A stretch of DNA of 64,000 nt from Brachynemurus nebulosus (Eukaryota; Arthropoda; Insecta; Neuroptera; Myrmeleontidae). The notes under the pieces are model-generated. The model did no database searches and was not told the DNA's origin. It saw only the letters and a list, made by a program, of their open reading frames with translations. Where the stretch lies: positions 14,018,501-14,082,500 of the forward strand of contig JAPWDM010000012.1 of NCBI GenBank assembly GCA_035578155.1. Reading direction: 5' to 3'. The position numbers and the translations under genes were made by a program. Numbering within the stretch: position 1 is the stretch's first letter; every line of letters starts with the position of its first letter. Below, piece by piece: positions 9,831 through 22,118 of the stretch.

Positions 9831-10459
9831 CAAGATTCTTGCACATTAACCGAATCCAGCTTTCTATAAAAAAAAATTTAAAAAACGTAGTTCACGCAAT
9901 AATGAGTATTAAATATAAAATTTTGAAAATACGTTTCTTTATATATACATATTTTATAATATCTCGGAACTACATTTTTGGAACTGGCGGACACGATAAC
10001 TCAAAAACTATTCAATGGATTCTTTTTTTTAATTTTTTATTTTAAAGATAATTCAATTCTTCGGCACCTCTATCTAAGTTCGATACACTTTCAATATTTT
10101 TTTTATTTTTAAGTTTACTTTAAAGAGCGAAAAATAAGATAAAAATCGTAATCAAAAGTTCAAACATCCGCCATTTTTTTTTCAGCAATTTATTGATATT
10201 ATAGGTAGAGGTGCCAGTACTCTTCATATATTTTATAAATCTTTTTTGTTTTTGGATATCGGTGGTTTATTGCCGGCGCTAGGATGTCCCCCAACAAAAT
10301 GGACAATTTTTTATATTTCTCCTTGAAAAATTTTTTTTTGTATTGTTTAATACTTAATAAATATGTGTACAAAATTTGAAATTGATATTTACTTCCGTTC
10401 TTGAGAAAAAAATTCTAGAAAAATACATAATTTTTAAGGACTCTCGAGTAAACCTCCCC
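9604..10459. mobile_element. TTAA-flanked element with GGGGAGGTTTACTTGAGAG ends
   Basis: TTAA at 9600-9603 and 10460-10463 brackets inverted ends of about 20 bp (GGGGAGGTTTACTTGAGAG versus the complement of CTCTCGAGTAAACCTCCCC, one difference). TTAA duplication with G/C-rich ends is typical of piggyBac-type transposons. It is 856 bp with no transposase frame. An internal duplicated block at the left side repeats the subterminal sequence. Confidence 0.75.
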
Positions 10460-10463
10460 TTAA

Positions 10464-11226
10464 CATTTTATAATGACATGTTTGTTTGGGAAAAGCAATT
10501 TTTTGGCTGATTTCGAAACAGCTTGGGTCTGAAAAGTTTCTTGACAAACTTTCTTTCTTTTATTCAGTAATTTTTTGGTAGTTAAAATATTTGACACTTA
10601 AAATTTGTTAATTTGAAAAAAATTTTTAGTTATCAAAACCGAAAAACTACCAAATTTTTTAGTTAAATACGCAATATCAAATAAATTACATATTTTAGTT
10701 AGGGTAACTAAAAAAAATTCTAATAACTAAAGAAATTGTTGGGCTTAAAATGGCAGTACGTTAAAATTTTTTGACAATTTTCTCTGGTAAAAAATATTAG
10801 AATCTATTTCGATTCTTTTACTATATAAGTAGATATCTATAAGTCCGAAATTATTAAAGGACACTGATTGTTGAGCTTATGTTTTTTTATTTATGTATCT
10901 ATGTGTATTTCGCAAATAAAGCTCTACATGAAAATGCTAAATTACTGTACAGTTTCTATGAAATAATTCAATTTATTAAATGTAGATAATTTACATATAA
11001 AATAGAATAAGCAAAAGCACGTAATTAACGCATACTAAACACTGTAGATATTGTAAATTTATCTTTTCAGTTCAATATTATCTACTAGAAAATATATTAG
11101 ATAGAGTAATTTCATATTTTATGTTTGATCTACTTAGCGGACATATTAGAATATTTTTTTTTATAAAGCTTATTTGTGAAAAAATTCCCCAAGTGTAGAG
11201 TTGGGCAAGCATTAAATCAGGGTTCG
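10464..11226. other. no gene recognised
   Basis: AT-rich DNA. A weak self-complementary patch around GGTAGTTAAAATATT and AAAACTACCAAATTTT (10577-10660) is too degenerate to call. Confidence 0.4.
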
Positions 11227-11234
11227 TTAGTGAC

Positions 11235-11490
11235 CACGGGCGCAACAACCGGTGGTCTGGACCGCCCCCCCCCCTAAATTCACGTGGACGCCTCATAAAA
11301 TTACGTACATTTTCCTTCAAATAAAATTTTTAGTAGTCTACTGGTATGTTTTATTTAAAATTCAAGTTTTCGGTGACAACATTTTCAATAACATTTTCCA
11401 ATGTTATCGGAGAATTGCGTTATCAACAAATTGAGTCATTTAAATTTTTATTGAAACCCCCAGCAGATTTGTAGTTGTTGTGCCCCTGTT
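11235..11490. mobile_element. hAT-type miniature element, 256 bp
   Basis: Flanked by the 8-bp duplication TTAGTGAC (11227-11234 and 11491-11498). Ends are CACGGGCGCAACAACC on the left and the complement of GTTGTTGTGCCCCTGTT on the right, with two extra bases at the right end. A C-homopolymer (11266-11274) lies near the left end. The ends are diverged, suggesting an old insertion. No coding capacity. Confidence 0.6.
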
Positions 11491-11498
11491 TTAGTGAC

Positions 11499-12148
11499 TA
11501 TAGAATTTCTCACAACTTTTGGGATAAAATACAGGGCAATTAAGTAATAATTTGATTCGGCTTATCACTTAAAAAAAAAAACACGATAGTTTTGAAGTAC
11601 AATATTTCCGTAAATGAGAGTTAAAAATGAAAAATGATGAAAGGAACTTCATTTCAGAAGATCTTTCTAAATATCTCGCATGATAGGTTACAAAAAATGA
11701 AAATTTTATCCATTTTCCAACATTTCCTTTAATGATTTGGACTTGAACTGCGTCCAGTAACGAAACATACCTCGGCGCCAAATTTCAATTACTGTTAGGA
11801 ACCATTTTCTTTACTTTTTGAATTTCCGAAAATTTCGTTACCTAATATAATTTCGAAGATTAGCAAGTGCTAATATTCATATTTTTTTCAAATTTCTTGG
11901 ATCCGCGGTTGTAAAGTTACAGGGAGGGGGGGTGGTTGTCAGAAGACAAAAATAACTTCACTCTCCGCAAACGGATTTTGAAACTGAAAAGTCGTCAACT
12001 TCTTCAGCTCAATTTTAAGAGTCTTTTTTGGCGATGTTCCTACCACACGATGTGATACGCGAAAACAAATTTTCGTTCCCACTTTCCAAAACAAATTTTT
12101 TTTTTGCTATACAGTACCTAATTGAGATTTACACCTGTACAATGTAGG
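11499..12148. other. no gene recognised
   Basis: AT-rich with a short G-run (GGGAGGGGGGGTGG near 11922). An open frame at 11569-11781 on the minus strand has no recognisable features. Confidence 0.4.
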
Positions 12149-12150
12149 TA

Positions 12151-13271
12151 GGCTTGACCGGGGTAATTGTGAATGGATTTTCATGAATTAAGACAAAAGC
12201 GTTGTTTTAAGTATTTTTTATTTTATATATCACATTATGGTTGATTTATTTCTAATTCTACATTATTCAGGATGCACCACACAAATTTTGAGCAAATTCG
12301 TACGAAAAACAAAAATTTTATAAGCCATTCATATTTCCCCGGTGTGGTTTTGCAAATCTTATGAATTTCGGGGTAAATGTGAATGCCATCAGAAAAATTA
12401 TTTAGAATGGATTACAAGAGGAGTGAGGTACATCAGAGTAAGCACCAACTCAAATTTTTCATATTTACCCCACTTTCAAATTTTTCATCATACTCTAGCG
12501 GTCACAATTTCTCTTTGTTTAATGCAAGTTACGCATACCTCAGATTTGTACAAAAAAATCAAGGTTAAATAAAAATAACAAAAATTGTAAGAACAAATTT
12601 GTTACAAGCTAAAAATATTTTGATGATATTTTGTCATTTTATCAAATAAAAAATCAAAAAATTACATTATTTTCACACAAAAACAAGGAAAATAAGACTT
12701 TTTCAAGGAAATACATTCAGTTTACATGAACAAAAAACAACAATCTTTTTTTTTGTGTTGTTTGTACAACGCAAACTTGTACAATAATGTCATTGTACAT
12801 CATCATCAACATTTTCAACTCTGAATAGGACACTACTGAAATTTTTGACCGGTTGGGGGCATTTGTGAATGACGTTCACAATTACCCCGGAATTTTAAAA
12901 TCATGGGGTAATTGTGAATTGGTAATAAATTGTCCAATTTCTTTAGCAGTTAATAAGGAACTCCCTCAGGCTTTAGACCACTTCTTTAGAAGTACCTTTA
13001 TCCATTTCTTACCTTTTAAAAAAAAGAAAATGTATTTAAAAAATTTATTTCTTGAGGATTGGTCGAAGTAAGATACACAAAATTTTGCAAGGATTTTTTC
13101 AAAATAAAAAAAAGATACTAATACTTGGAGAATTGTTATGAAATTTTAATAGCATATTAAGAAAGGACAGAAAAACATACTAAGATTTGATTTTTGACAA
13201 AATTAATGTTATTTTAGAAATTATAGGCGCCGTTCACAATTGCCCCAATTCATATTTACCCCGGTCAACCC
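12151..13271 (+). mobile_element. TA-flanked 1.1-kb element, family D copy 1 (full length)
   Basis: TA at 12149-12150 and 13272-13273 brackets inverted ends GGCTTGACCGGGGTAA (left) and the complement of TTACCCCGGTCAACCC (right). TGACCGGGGTAATTGTGAAT and variants such as GGGGTAATTGTGAATTGG recur inside (about 12886-12920), an internal echo of the ends. The TA target points to the Tc1/mariner/pogo group. Frames here are also open in copy 2 but show no transposase motif, so I call it non-autonomous. Detached halves occur at 22953, 29753 and 60743. Confidence 0.78.
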
Positions 13272-13273
13272 TA

Positions 13274-13655
13274 TATGTAAAATATCATGTTCATAGATGC
13301 CGGAAAATATAATTTACAAAATAATTTTTTTTTTTCAATTCTATTATTTCAGAGTAAACATAATCATGTATACTTTTGAAAACTTCAAAAGAATAATAAA
13401 TTCATTAAAAAATATTATTAAGCAAAAGAGAAAAATCCACCTTGACTTTTTATTAATTGGTACTATAAATTCTGAAATTCATTTGATTTACAAGGACATT
13501 ACATAATCTTTTATTTAAATACAGTTAAATTACACGAGAAACAAGACAATATGTAACCCAAACATGTTTTTTGTGCGGTGCGGAGGCAGAGGGAATAAAG
13601 GACAACATGACTCAAAGTGACAATAACTTGTCAGTTACGATCGTTACACACTCTG
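13274..13655. other. no gene recognised
   Basis: AT-rich flank between family D copy 1 and a Helitron. A 69-codon open frame (13297-13506) is Lys/Ile/Asn-rich as expected of AT-rich noise. Confidence 0.4.
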
Positions 13656-13656
13656 T

Positions 13657-14354
13657 CGGGATAATAATAATATAATAAAATTGTAACGAGACCATTTCTG
13701 TACATGGAATATTTTTTTGAAAATTATACTGGTACTGTAAATAGTTATCGATGTAGATACCAAAACAGCGATTTTTAGAATTTTTGTCTGTTTGTCTGTC
13801 TATCTGTCTGTTCACGCATCACGCAAAAACTATTGGACGGATTTTAATGAAATTTGGTGTGATGATAACTTATTACCTGAGTTAACATCGAAAATACTTT
13901 TCACTCCGGGAAAATTTCTCATTCCCATGGGAAAATGGAAAAACCATTTTGAGCATATGCACACATTAGGTAAAAACTATTGGACGGATTTTAATAAAAT
14001 TTGGTGTGGTGATAACTTATTACCTAGGGCAACATTTAAGATACTTTTTATTCCGAGCAAGTGCCTCATTCCCACGGGAAAATAGAGAAACCATTTTGTG
14101 CATCTTCACGTATTACGCAAAAACTATTAGATGAATTTTTATGAAATTTGGTGTGGTAATAACATTTAAGATACTTTTTACCCCGGAAAAATTCCTCATT
14201 CCCACGGGAAAATAGAAAAACCATTTTGAGCATGTGCATGTATCACACAAAAATTATTATTCTTTGCAAGTTCTGTATAATTATATTACACTTACATACT
14301 TCTCATTGAGTTTATAACAATGCTTTGCGAGGACGACGTCGCGGGTACGGCTAG
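13657..14354 (+). mobile_element. non-autonomous Helitron, family E copy 1
   Basis: The right end is CTAG followed by T, preceded by a small hairpin (GCGA...TCGC in GCGAGGACGACGTCGC) about 10 bp upstream, as Helitrons end. The left end is diverged relative to copies 2 and 3, which begin TCTATACATATA. The interior has TCTGTCTGTCTG and then three tandem units of about 147 bp (starting about 13821, 13968 and 14114) with AAAACTATTGGACGGATTT and CTCATTCCCACGGGAAAAT. Rep/helicase is absent. Open frames are repeat by-products. Confidence 0.75.
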
Positions 14355-15016
14355 TATAATAATAATATTAGAAATGATCATCATACTACATTAAACTACT
14401 ACTAAACTAGCGTAACGTAACGTAACGTAACAAGGGATTCCCCTAATGTTTGCATAACAAACATACAGCTATGCCAAACTAAACATAGTAAATTGCAAAT
14501 TAAACACACCATAATATTTGAGAGGCACCACATCATTTAAAATTTCAAAATACACACACTATATACAAATATAAGTTAATAATTAGTCAAATGAAAATTT
14601 TCGTAAAATAAAAATAACAAAATATGTATGAATGGTGTGACAGTTTAAATTTCAGCATTTGGATGGCCTATAATTAGTAGTTTTTTATGAATTTTATATT
14701 AAGCAAAAATCGTTCTAATCAGAAAGAAAGTAATATTTAAAATTTGAATGGAGTTAGGATAGTTTTCGGTTTCATGGTTTCGTTTAGGTACTATTGTACT
14801 TTTACATACATATTTTTGAAATGTTATTGGCGGCGAATTTATTGGAAGCGTAAACAGAGCCTAAGGGATCCGAAGCAGCAAATAAAAGGAATTTTATTAT
14901 TCTGATAGCAAAAATCAAAAGTTTGCACCTAAATTATCTTAATTCAACCAATCGTGCTTATTAATGTAATTTCCATAAAGCTTGTGGTTTCAGCAAAAAG
15001 AACTATTTTTAAATTT
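14355..15016. other. no gene; small (CGTAA)4 run
   Basis: AT-rich DNA. A four-unit CGTAA tandem at 14411-14430 is the only structure I note. Confidence 0.5.
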
Positions 15017-15138
15017 ATTAGCGAATTTCCAGAATGGAATTCAGCTATTACAGCTACTGCCATGACGCGACTTGAGCCTGGGACTATGGCAGAAATTTGT
15101 TTTGAGGTCCGTAGAAACCGAAAATAATATTCACTAAA

Positions 15139-15192
<54 letters not shown>

Positions 15193-15522
15193 GTGTCCGC
15201 AGGACAACTCTCGAATGAAGTGTCCTAGGTTTACGAAATTTGGTGAAAATGTTGGAAATGCCAAACCATTGGACAAGTTCGTTAGCCAGATACGTCGAAT
15301 GCCCAGAACGTGCTCTTTGTTCGTGCGAAAAATTAGTTTTTTGCCAAAATTTCCACTTATTCAAAAGATTTTCCGACATTTTTTTACACCATTAGAAAGA
15401 GGAAGAAAAATTACATAAAAAAGGTTTTTAAATCATTATCCTATCTCAACTGGTTTCCGAGAAAAACGAATTTTTATAAACGGAACTTCGCTATGTTATG
15501 CAGGATGCTGCGACAGGGGTAT
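15017..15522 (+). mobile_element. family A copy 3
   Basis: All modules in order: ATTAGCGAATTTCCAG start, GACTATGGCAGAAATTTG, TA tract at about 15141-15188, GAAATTTGGTGAAAATGTTGG, and the end TTCGCTATGTTATGCAGG followed by GACAGGGGTATT. This is a near full-length copy with the inverted GCGAATTTCC pair partly preserved at the right end. Long Tyr/Ile frames here translate the TA tract. Confidence 0.8.
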
Positions 15523-16073
15523 TAAGATTTTTCAATGTCTTAAGAATCGTAAGTAAAATAGTAGAATGATGAAACTGGAAGCGAATTATACGTTTCGAAG
15601 TCCTCCTTTTCGTTTTCACCAAAATTTTGCTTTAGAATCAGTAGCAAAAGACTGCTATGTATCAAATCATACTTTTAAAAAAAAAATTCGTCATTTTGGC
15701 ACGAAAATTAAAGATTTTACAACCAAATTACCCTAATTCAACTAGTGACACTTATCCAGATCAATTTCGTAAAGTCTGGCTCCAGAAAATTTTTGAATGC
15801 TTTAAAAACCGTAAACTAAAAGCGAATTATAGGTTTCTGAAGCTGTTCTTTTCAAAGTAGTCAAAACGAAACTTGTAGGATTACTATAGAAAAAAGATTT
15901 CAGTGAAATCAGTCATATTTCTAAAAGGAATTTCATCATTTTGACAACAATTTTTCAGTAATTGTTGGCAATTAGGGTAGTTACCTAATTATTGTAATCG
16001 TTCTAAGGAATTGCCAAAATAATCGAAAATTACTAAAAATCGGCCTGGACCACACCTTAATTCTCACAATTCC
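15523..16073. other. no gene recognised
   Basis: AT-rich DNA; a minor AATTACCxAATTA patch near 15960-16000. Nothing supported. Confidence 0.4.
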
Positions 16074-16077
16074 TTAA

Positions 16078-16943
<866 letters not shown>

Positions 16944-16947
16944 TTAA

Positions 16948-18336
16948 CTGGTAGAAATTAAACTGGAGTAATATGTGGGCTCAGCTTACATATTTGCCTC
17001 CAAATTTTTTTGATGGTAAAAAATATTGTTGAATCATCGTTCATATTTGTTACAATTAAGTATTAAAGTCTGCATATTAAAAGTATCAAAATGGCAAAAA
17101 ACGACCTTAATCGAAATAATTTCAGAATTTTTTTTTTTAAATTTAATTTTTTATTTTTTAAAAGAAGCTTAAACAAACATTGCAATATTATTTCATATGT
17201 CGTTCAAGAAAACATTCAACAATAGAACCTGCTATATAAGTAAGTATTGTGTTTAAACTTCCATAATAAAAATTATCTTTTCAACCAAAAGGTGGATTAA
17301 AGAAAAAAATTATATTTTGATAATTCCGTATCGGGTACAATGTGTTCAAAAATTCTTCATGTATGAATTTAAAAAAAAAAAAATTGATCATGGTACAAGA
17401 AACCCACAAAAAATACGTGAATTCTAAGTCAAAATTTTGAGATATGTCGCGTCGTGTACTTTAGTGTACCAATTTTTTTTTCTTTTTTTTTTTTTTTTTT
17501 TTTTTGAATTAGCACACACACTGTTTGGTTACCCGGAATTATAGATATTGTATTATGATTTACTATTGTTAAATTTTTTAAAACTCAATTGATAAAGTAG
17601 AAAATAATGCTTATCAACCAAAATACAATAATATGAGCTGTGACGTTAGTCTTTTTTTTTGGGCATTAGTAGTAGTAGTAGCGGTAGCTTGATTCCCCTC
17701 CTGAGGATATACTTTTATTTTTTTAAATTGATAATTTTAAAATGATATCTGTAAAAAACGTATGTGGTTTATTTACATTTTGTTAAATCAATTGTAAAAT
17801 TGTATCTATTCTTTCTTGCATTACATACATTTATATACAGTGGCGTATCTTCATAAAAATCGTTGTGGTATTTTGATGAATTTAAAAATAAAAATATATT
17901 ACATAAATAAGGTTGTAATTTATGTTACATACGGGCGGAAAAGCTACGCAAGAGTCGTGTAACGCAACGGCGAATACGTAACTACGTGAGTGTGTAATAT
18001 GTTTTATAACTGAGTTATATACTATACTTTATCTACGACTAGTATGAAACTCATTGTAATTGAATTGTGTGAAAGTTTATTTGGTAGTGTGAGTTCACAT
18101 AGTGTGTTCACATGCGACGAATGAAGTTAACATATTGTAAATTTTAATGAAATTTGGAATACTGAATTTCAGGAATTTTTACTTGAAACTTCGTAGAGTT
18201 GTTTCAGTGTAGGTTTTGGAAATTTTTTTATCTCAAGCTTTTTAGACATTTTTTGTCGTGGTTTCTTTATTTTTTTGAAAGGTGTTATCATTTTATTTTT
18301 TTATTTTTTTTTTTTTTGGACTTTATTCTTGAAACG
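16948..18336. other. no gene; poly-T tract and a CAGTGGCG-type start
   Basis: AT-rich DNA with a T-rich tract at 17479-17505. CAGTGGCGTATCTT at 17840 resembles many hAT starts and CAGGGGCGAAGCTT on the opposite strand at about 19167-19180 could be its partner, but the flanking 8-mers do not match, so no element is called. Confidence 0.35.
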
Positions 18337-18344
18337 ATTGGACC

Positions 18345-18807
18345 TAGTGATGAGCAAATGCAAGACCAAGACCAAGACTTCGCAGTCTTGGTCTTGGTCT
18401 TGTTCTTGCATTAAGAATTTTGGTCTTGGTCTTGCTAGAGCAGTTTGAGTCTTGGTCTTGGTCTTGCAAAATGCAGTCTTGGTCTTGGTCTTGGTATTGC
18501 TAAAAAATCTTGCACTTTCTTGCATTTTTTATTACCGAATTTTTTCCTTCTAAAGTCAGAATCTTCTCTCTTTACGGTATTAATTATACTTTCAAACTAT
18601 TTAAATAGTTTAGCAAGAGTCTTGCTTTTTTCTTGCTTTTGTCTTGGCCTTGCTCACTTGAGTCTTGGTATTGGTCTTGCAGCCATACTTATAGTCTTGG
18701 TCTTGGTCTTGCTCTTGGTATACACAGTCCTGGTCTTGGTCTTGGTCTTGAAAAAATGGAAGACCAAGACAAAACTGCAAGACCAAGACTAATTTTGCTC
18801 ATCACTA
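18345..18807 (+). mobile_element. hAT miniature element with CAAGAC arrays, copy 2 (family C)
   Basis: TAGTGATGAGCAAA at 18345 and the complement ending 18807, with a perfect 8-bp duplication ATTGGACC (18337-18344 and 18808-18815). It has the same GTCTTG/CAAGAC arrays and the AAACTATTTAAATAGTTT palindrome as copy 1, in opposite orientation. The CAAGAC block next to the left end is complementary to the GTCTTG block that follows, giving a subterminal hairpin. Confidence 0.9.
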
Positions 18808-18815
18808 ATTGGACC

Positions 18816-19638
18816 CATCTTCACCAAATTTGGTTAAGAAGTCCATGACTACCTATAAATTTTCAGAGTGGGTTCTTAAGATTTTTAATTTTATTTTTAT
18901 CCTGGAATATCGTGGTAACGGCTGAACCAATTTTCATCAAATCCGGAATTACTAGCTTTCTGGCACCGGAAGCGAAGTACTACGTATAAGGAATTGATTT
19001 TGTACAGGATTTTGGAATATCTGGTTTAAAAGTAATTTTAGTCGCAATTAAAGTAGGTAACTCTGCCCTAATAATAATTTGTTTTCCGTGAAAGTATTAT
19101 GAGGGACACCCTATAAAGTGTACTGGTACAAACAAATTATTATCCAGAATTCAAAAAAATGGGTCGTTTTTCCATTTTAAGCTTCGCCCCTGATTCTATC
19201 TATCCATTTAACAAATGTAGCAGAATTTATTTAGTGAATATAAGCGTAAAAAAAGAACAATTTCATCTTACCAACAATAATGTTTTCCATCCTCGTCTAA
19301 TATCTTTTTCATGTTTTACATTTTAGTGCAGTCGTACATACTTGGGCTATTATCATAATATTATACATTTCGCAAGTATTATCCCTCTACAATGTGATCC
19401 AGGTTAAATAACTTGTATATTAGTAGTTACAAATTTATTTCCTCAGTTCGGCATAAATTTATTTTTATTCAGTGTTACAATGAGAAATTGATTGACACTA
19501 CACTTGGGGAAAGAAATCTATTGAAATTTTTTCGTTAATTTAGTAAAATTCATTTATTAAATTAATAATATTTTGAAGAATCTTATTGTTGTTTCCACAT
19601 GTGCTGATTGTTTAATTCTATAAAATATTAAACGATTA
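18816..19638. other. no gene recognised
   Basis: AT-rich DNA without frames longer than background or clear ends. Confidence 0.4.
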
Positions 19639-19646
19639 GTAATTTA

Positions 19647-19834
19647 CAGGTCCGACGAGAGGGTGGGGTAGCCGGAGTTGCAGCCCCGGGACCCGGACTT
19701 GAGGGCGGACCCGTAGCTGTCGGTAGTGGCTCCGGGAAAAGAGTTTTTTATTGCTCACTATTCATTTTTTTAGGAGGAAATTAGAAAAAAATGCGGTATA
19801 CTTTTGGAGCCCGCCATTTTTGTCCACGGTCCTG
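19647..19834. mobile_element. small GC-rich hAT-like element, 188 bp
   Basis: Starts CAGGTCCGACGAG and ends with the complement of CAGGACCGTGGACA. Flanking 8-mers GTAATTTA (19639-19646) and GTAATCCA (19835-19842) agree at six of eight positions, as expected of an old hAT duplication. The left 90 bp is strikingly GC-rich (CCCCGGGACCCGGACTTG) compared with everything around it. Confidence 0.5.
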
Positions 19835-20159
19835 GTAATCCAACAAATGATTAAACACTTCACGATTTCTGAATAATTTTATTTACTCTAAAAGTTCACT
19901 CTAATAGGTGACTTCACATTCAAGAAGTTTCTCTTAAATTGTTAAAAGTATCATTTTGACAATGCAATTCCATGAAAAAATGTTGTTTTAGCGTCATTTG
20001 GAGGCCAATAAAAAGGATCACCTTTTTTGATTTCGCTGTTTAAACTCTTCTCAGTTTTATCACAGTTTTACGCAATGAAGTTGGGTGTGTCGTGATTTAA
20101 AGAATCCAAAATTCTTCCCCTTAACAACCTTTTGGAAACCAAAGTCCCGCGTGGCACGT

Positions 20160-21169
20160 AATAGGGTACTTGACTGCATTTGAGAAATGATTCTAAATGG
20201 TTTGTTCTGACATATAAATTAGTACATTTTTGTTAAATTTTCAAAAATCTTCAAAAAAACCATTGTTTAATTTTAAGGAGTCTCCACATTCTCACCGAGC
20301 TTGGACGAAACGAGAATGTAGAGGGTCATTTCGTTGTGTCTCGCGATTGGTGTTTTAATGCTGTTCATATGGCTGAGCCAACCTCAGCGAGGAACTCGAC
20401 GAGGAACCTCGTCCAACCTCGGCGAGAATGTGGAGACTCCTTAAAATGAACAATATGTCCGGAAAAACGACTTGGTGTAGTGACGTATGCAATGACGTCA
20501 CGATTTAACTTAAACAGATGTCGCTTTCATTCATGTCAACACTTGTCAACATGGTTTTAAATTTGTACACACTATTCAGCAGTCATCATGCTCAGTTTTA
20601 GTGGTATTTACAACTTTCTACTTTGTTATCTTCTTCATTTATCATCACTGGAAGATTTTAATGAAGCCCTACAAGTATTAAATTCACTTTAAGAAAACAG
20701 TTTGACGTAACTTTAAAATTGTAGCAAAAAATAAAAGCATTTTTAACATAATATTTAAAACAAGTTGATAAGGATATTTTACGTATTAAGTGACGATGTA
20801 TTCCTTCCATCAATCTTTTTTGAGTGCAAAATTAATTGCAAACCAAAAAGTTCAAAGTAAATTACAAAGAAAAACAACTTCTCTTGGTCAATTAGAATTG
20901 TAAAAATGTCACAATGAAATTGCAATTTGTCATAGACAATACGTAACTACATTAATAAGATCTGCTATAAAAAATGACGTCATTTTCAAATATTACTGCG
21001 TTTTTAATCATTTAAATGAAGGCTAAAAATTTATAATTTTCAAAATCGAATTTTTAAATAACTAAAGAATATTATTATTTGTCATTACTAAAATTGAATA
21101 TATTTAAGGATAATATATAAAATTATTCAACATTTAAAACAAATTTTGAATACAGTCAAGTAGCGTATT
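20160..21169 (+). mobile_element. family G copy 1, 1.0-kb repeat with TACTTGACTG ends
   Basis: The left end AATAGGGTACTTGACTGCAT and right end (complement of ATACAGTCAAGTAGCGTATT) form an inverted repeat of about 20 bp. The body matches 57714-58514 almost throughout (for example CAGATGTCGCTTTCATTC, AAGCCCTACAAGTATTAAAT, AAAATGACGTCATTTTC). It contains a 164-bp TTAA insertion absent from the other copy. No transposase. The AAAATGACGTCATTTT palindrome holds a TGACGTCA core, the classical CRE-like binding sequence, but function is unknown. Confidence 0.78.
20277..20440. mobile_element. 164-bp TTAA miniature element inside family G copy 1
   Basis: Bracketed by TTAA (20273-20276 and 20441-20444). 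Inverted ends are about 34 bp, starting GGAGTCTCCACATTCTC, with about four differences between arms. The paralogous copy at 57.8 kb has a single TTTTAA at the equivalent point, i.e. the unoccupied site, which proves this is an insertion with a TTAA duplication. It is GC-richer than its host and non-coding. Confidence 0.88.
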
Positions 21170-22118
21170 CAACATTTTTTACGAACTGGATACGATGACT
21201 TCATAAACTTGTGATTCTATTTCCGTAGTACCGCAAACAAATATTGAAACTGGTTACTTCACCGTCATATTAAGCAATCCTAGTTTCTGTCCTGCTATCC
21301 CACCATTCGATAGATGTCACACCTGGCATTGATCTAATTGTAGTTTATATATTCGTTTAACTTATAATAATAACAACAAAAGTAATCATTCTATTGCACT
21401 CACATAAATACAGTTCACAATTAAATTGAATAGAGAGCGTGATATATGTATTTGTTATGTTTATACGTGAGTGTATGTCTTTGTTATTCAAAATTTCCCG
21501 TAGGGTTTGAAATGAAATAAGCAAGCGAGCGTATATTTTAATAACGGAGAAGTAGCAACTTCTTTCTTTGGTTTCGCAGCTACTCGCAGTTATTCGCCGA
21601 TTAACTTGTGGTTGTTATTTTAGTTGTATGTGCAGGATGCGTAGATTGGGATCATCCATATTATTTAATCAGGGAGGGTGAGCCATCATAAACGATATAA
21701 ATGTAAGAACAGATGAAGTTTTTATCAGTATTCCCCTATAGTCCTATGTTATACAAATTGAAGTATAATTAGTTTCATAAAAAATTGTATTAAAATAGTA
21801 AATAGTTATTACGTGTTATTAGGTTTTTTCAAATTGTTGAAGTTTTTTTTTTCGATATGTGTCGTATTTTCAATTTAAAAAAAAAAAGGTTTTTTATCTG
21901 AGGGTGAGCAAATTATGCTATTTCATGGTTAATAAAGATTGAAAATAATTGTCTTCGCTTTGAGTTAATAAGCCGTTGCATTTGTTTTGTAATTATCAAA
22001 TAAGATATTTTTGTGTTATTTTTTGTTGCCAATTAAAAATTATTTTTTGAATTTTTTAAATTTTTGCTGTTTTTTTTGGGATATTATTACTGAAAATGTA
22101 ATAAATTTGTATTTAAAG
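21170..22118. other. no gene recognised
   Basis: AT-rich DNA with no frames or ends I can support. Confidence 0.4.

Noticed and set aside
12853..13071. 72-codon frame also open in family D copy 2 at 23144-23389
   Set aside because: Conservation is explained by both being copies of one repeat; no transposase motif, and DNA-level identity is not concentrated at codon positions as far as I can judge by eye.
17840..19180. hAT element from CAGTGGCGTATCTT to the complement of CAGGGGCGAAGCTT
   Set aside because: The flanking 8-mers (TTTATATA and ATTCTATC) do not match, and three of 14 terminal positions differ; not strong enough to call.
20984..21010. CRE-like TGACGTCA as a promoter element
   Set aside because: It lies inside repeat family G (also at 58.3 kb) and is part of a palindrome; no transcription unit is visible.
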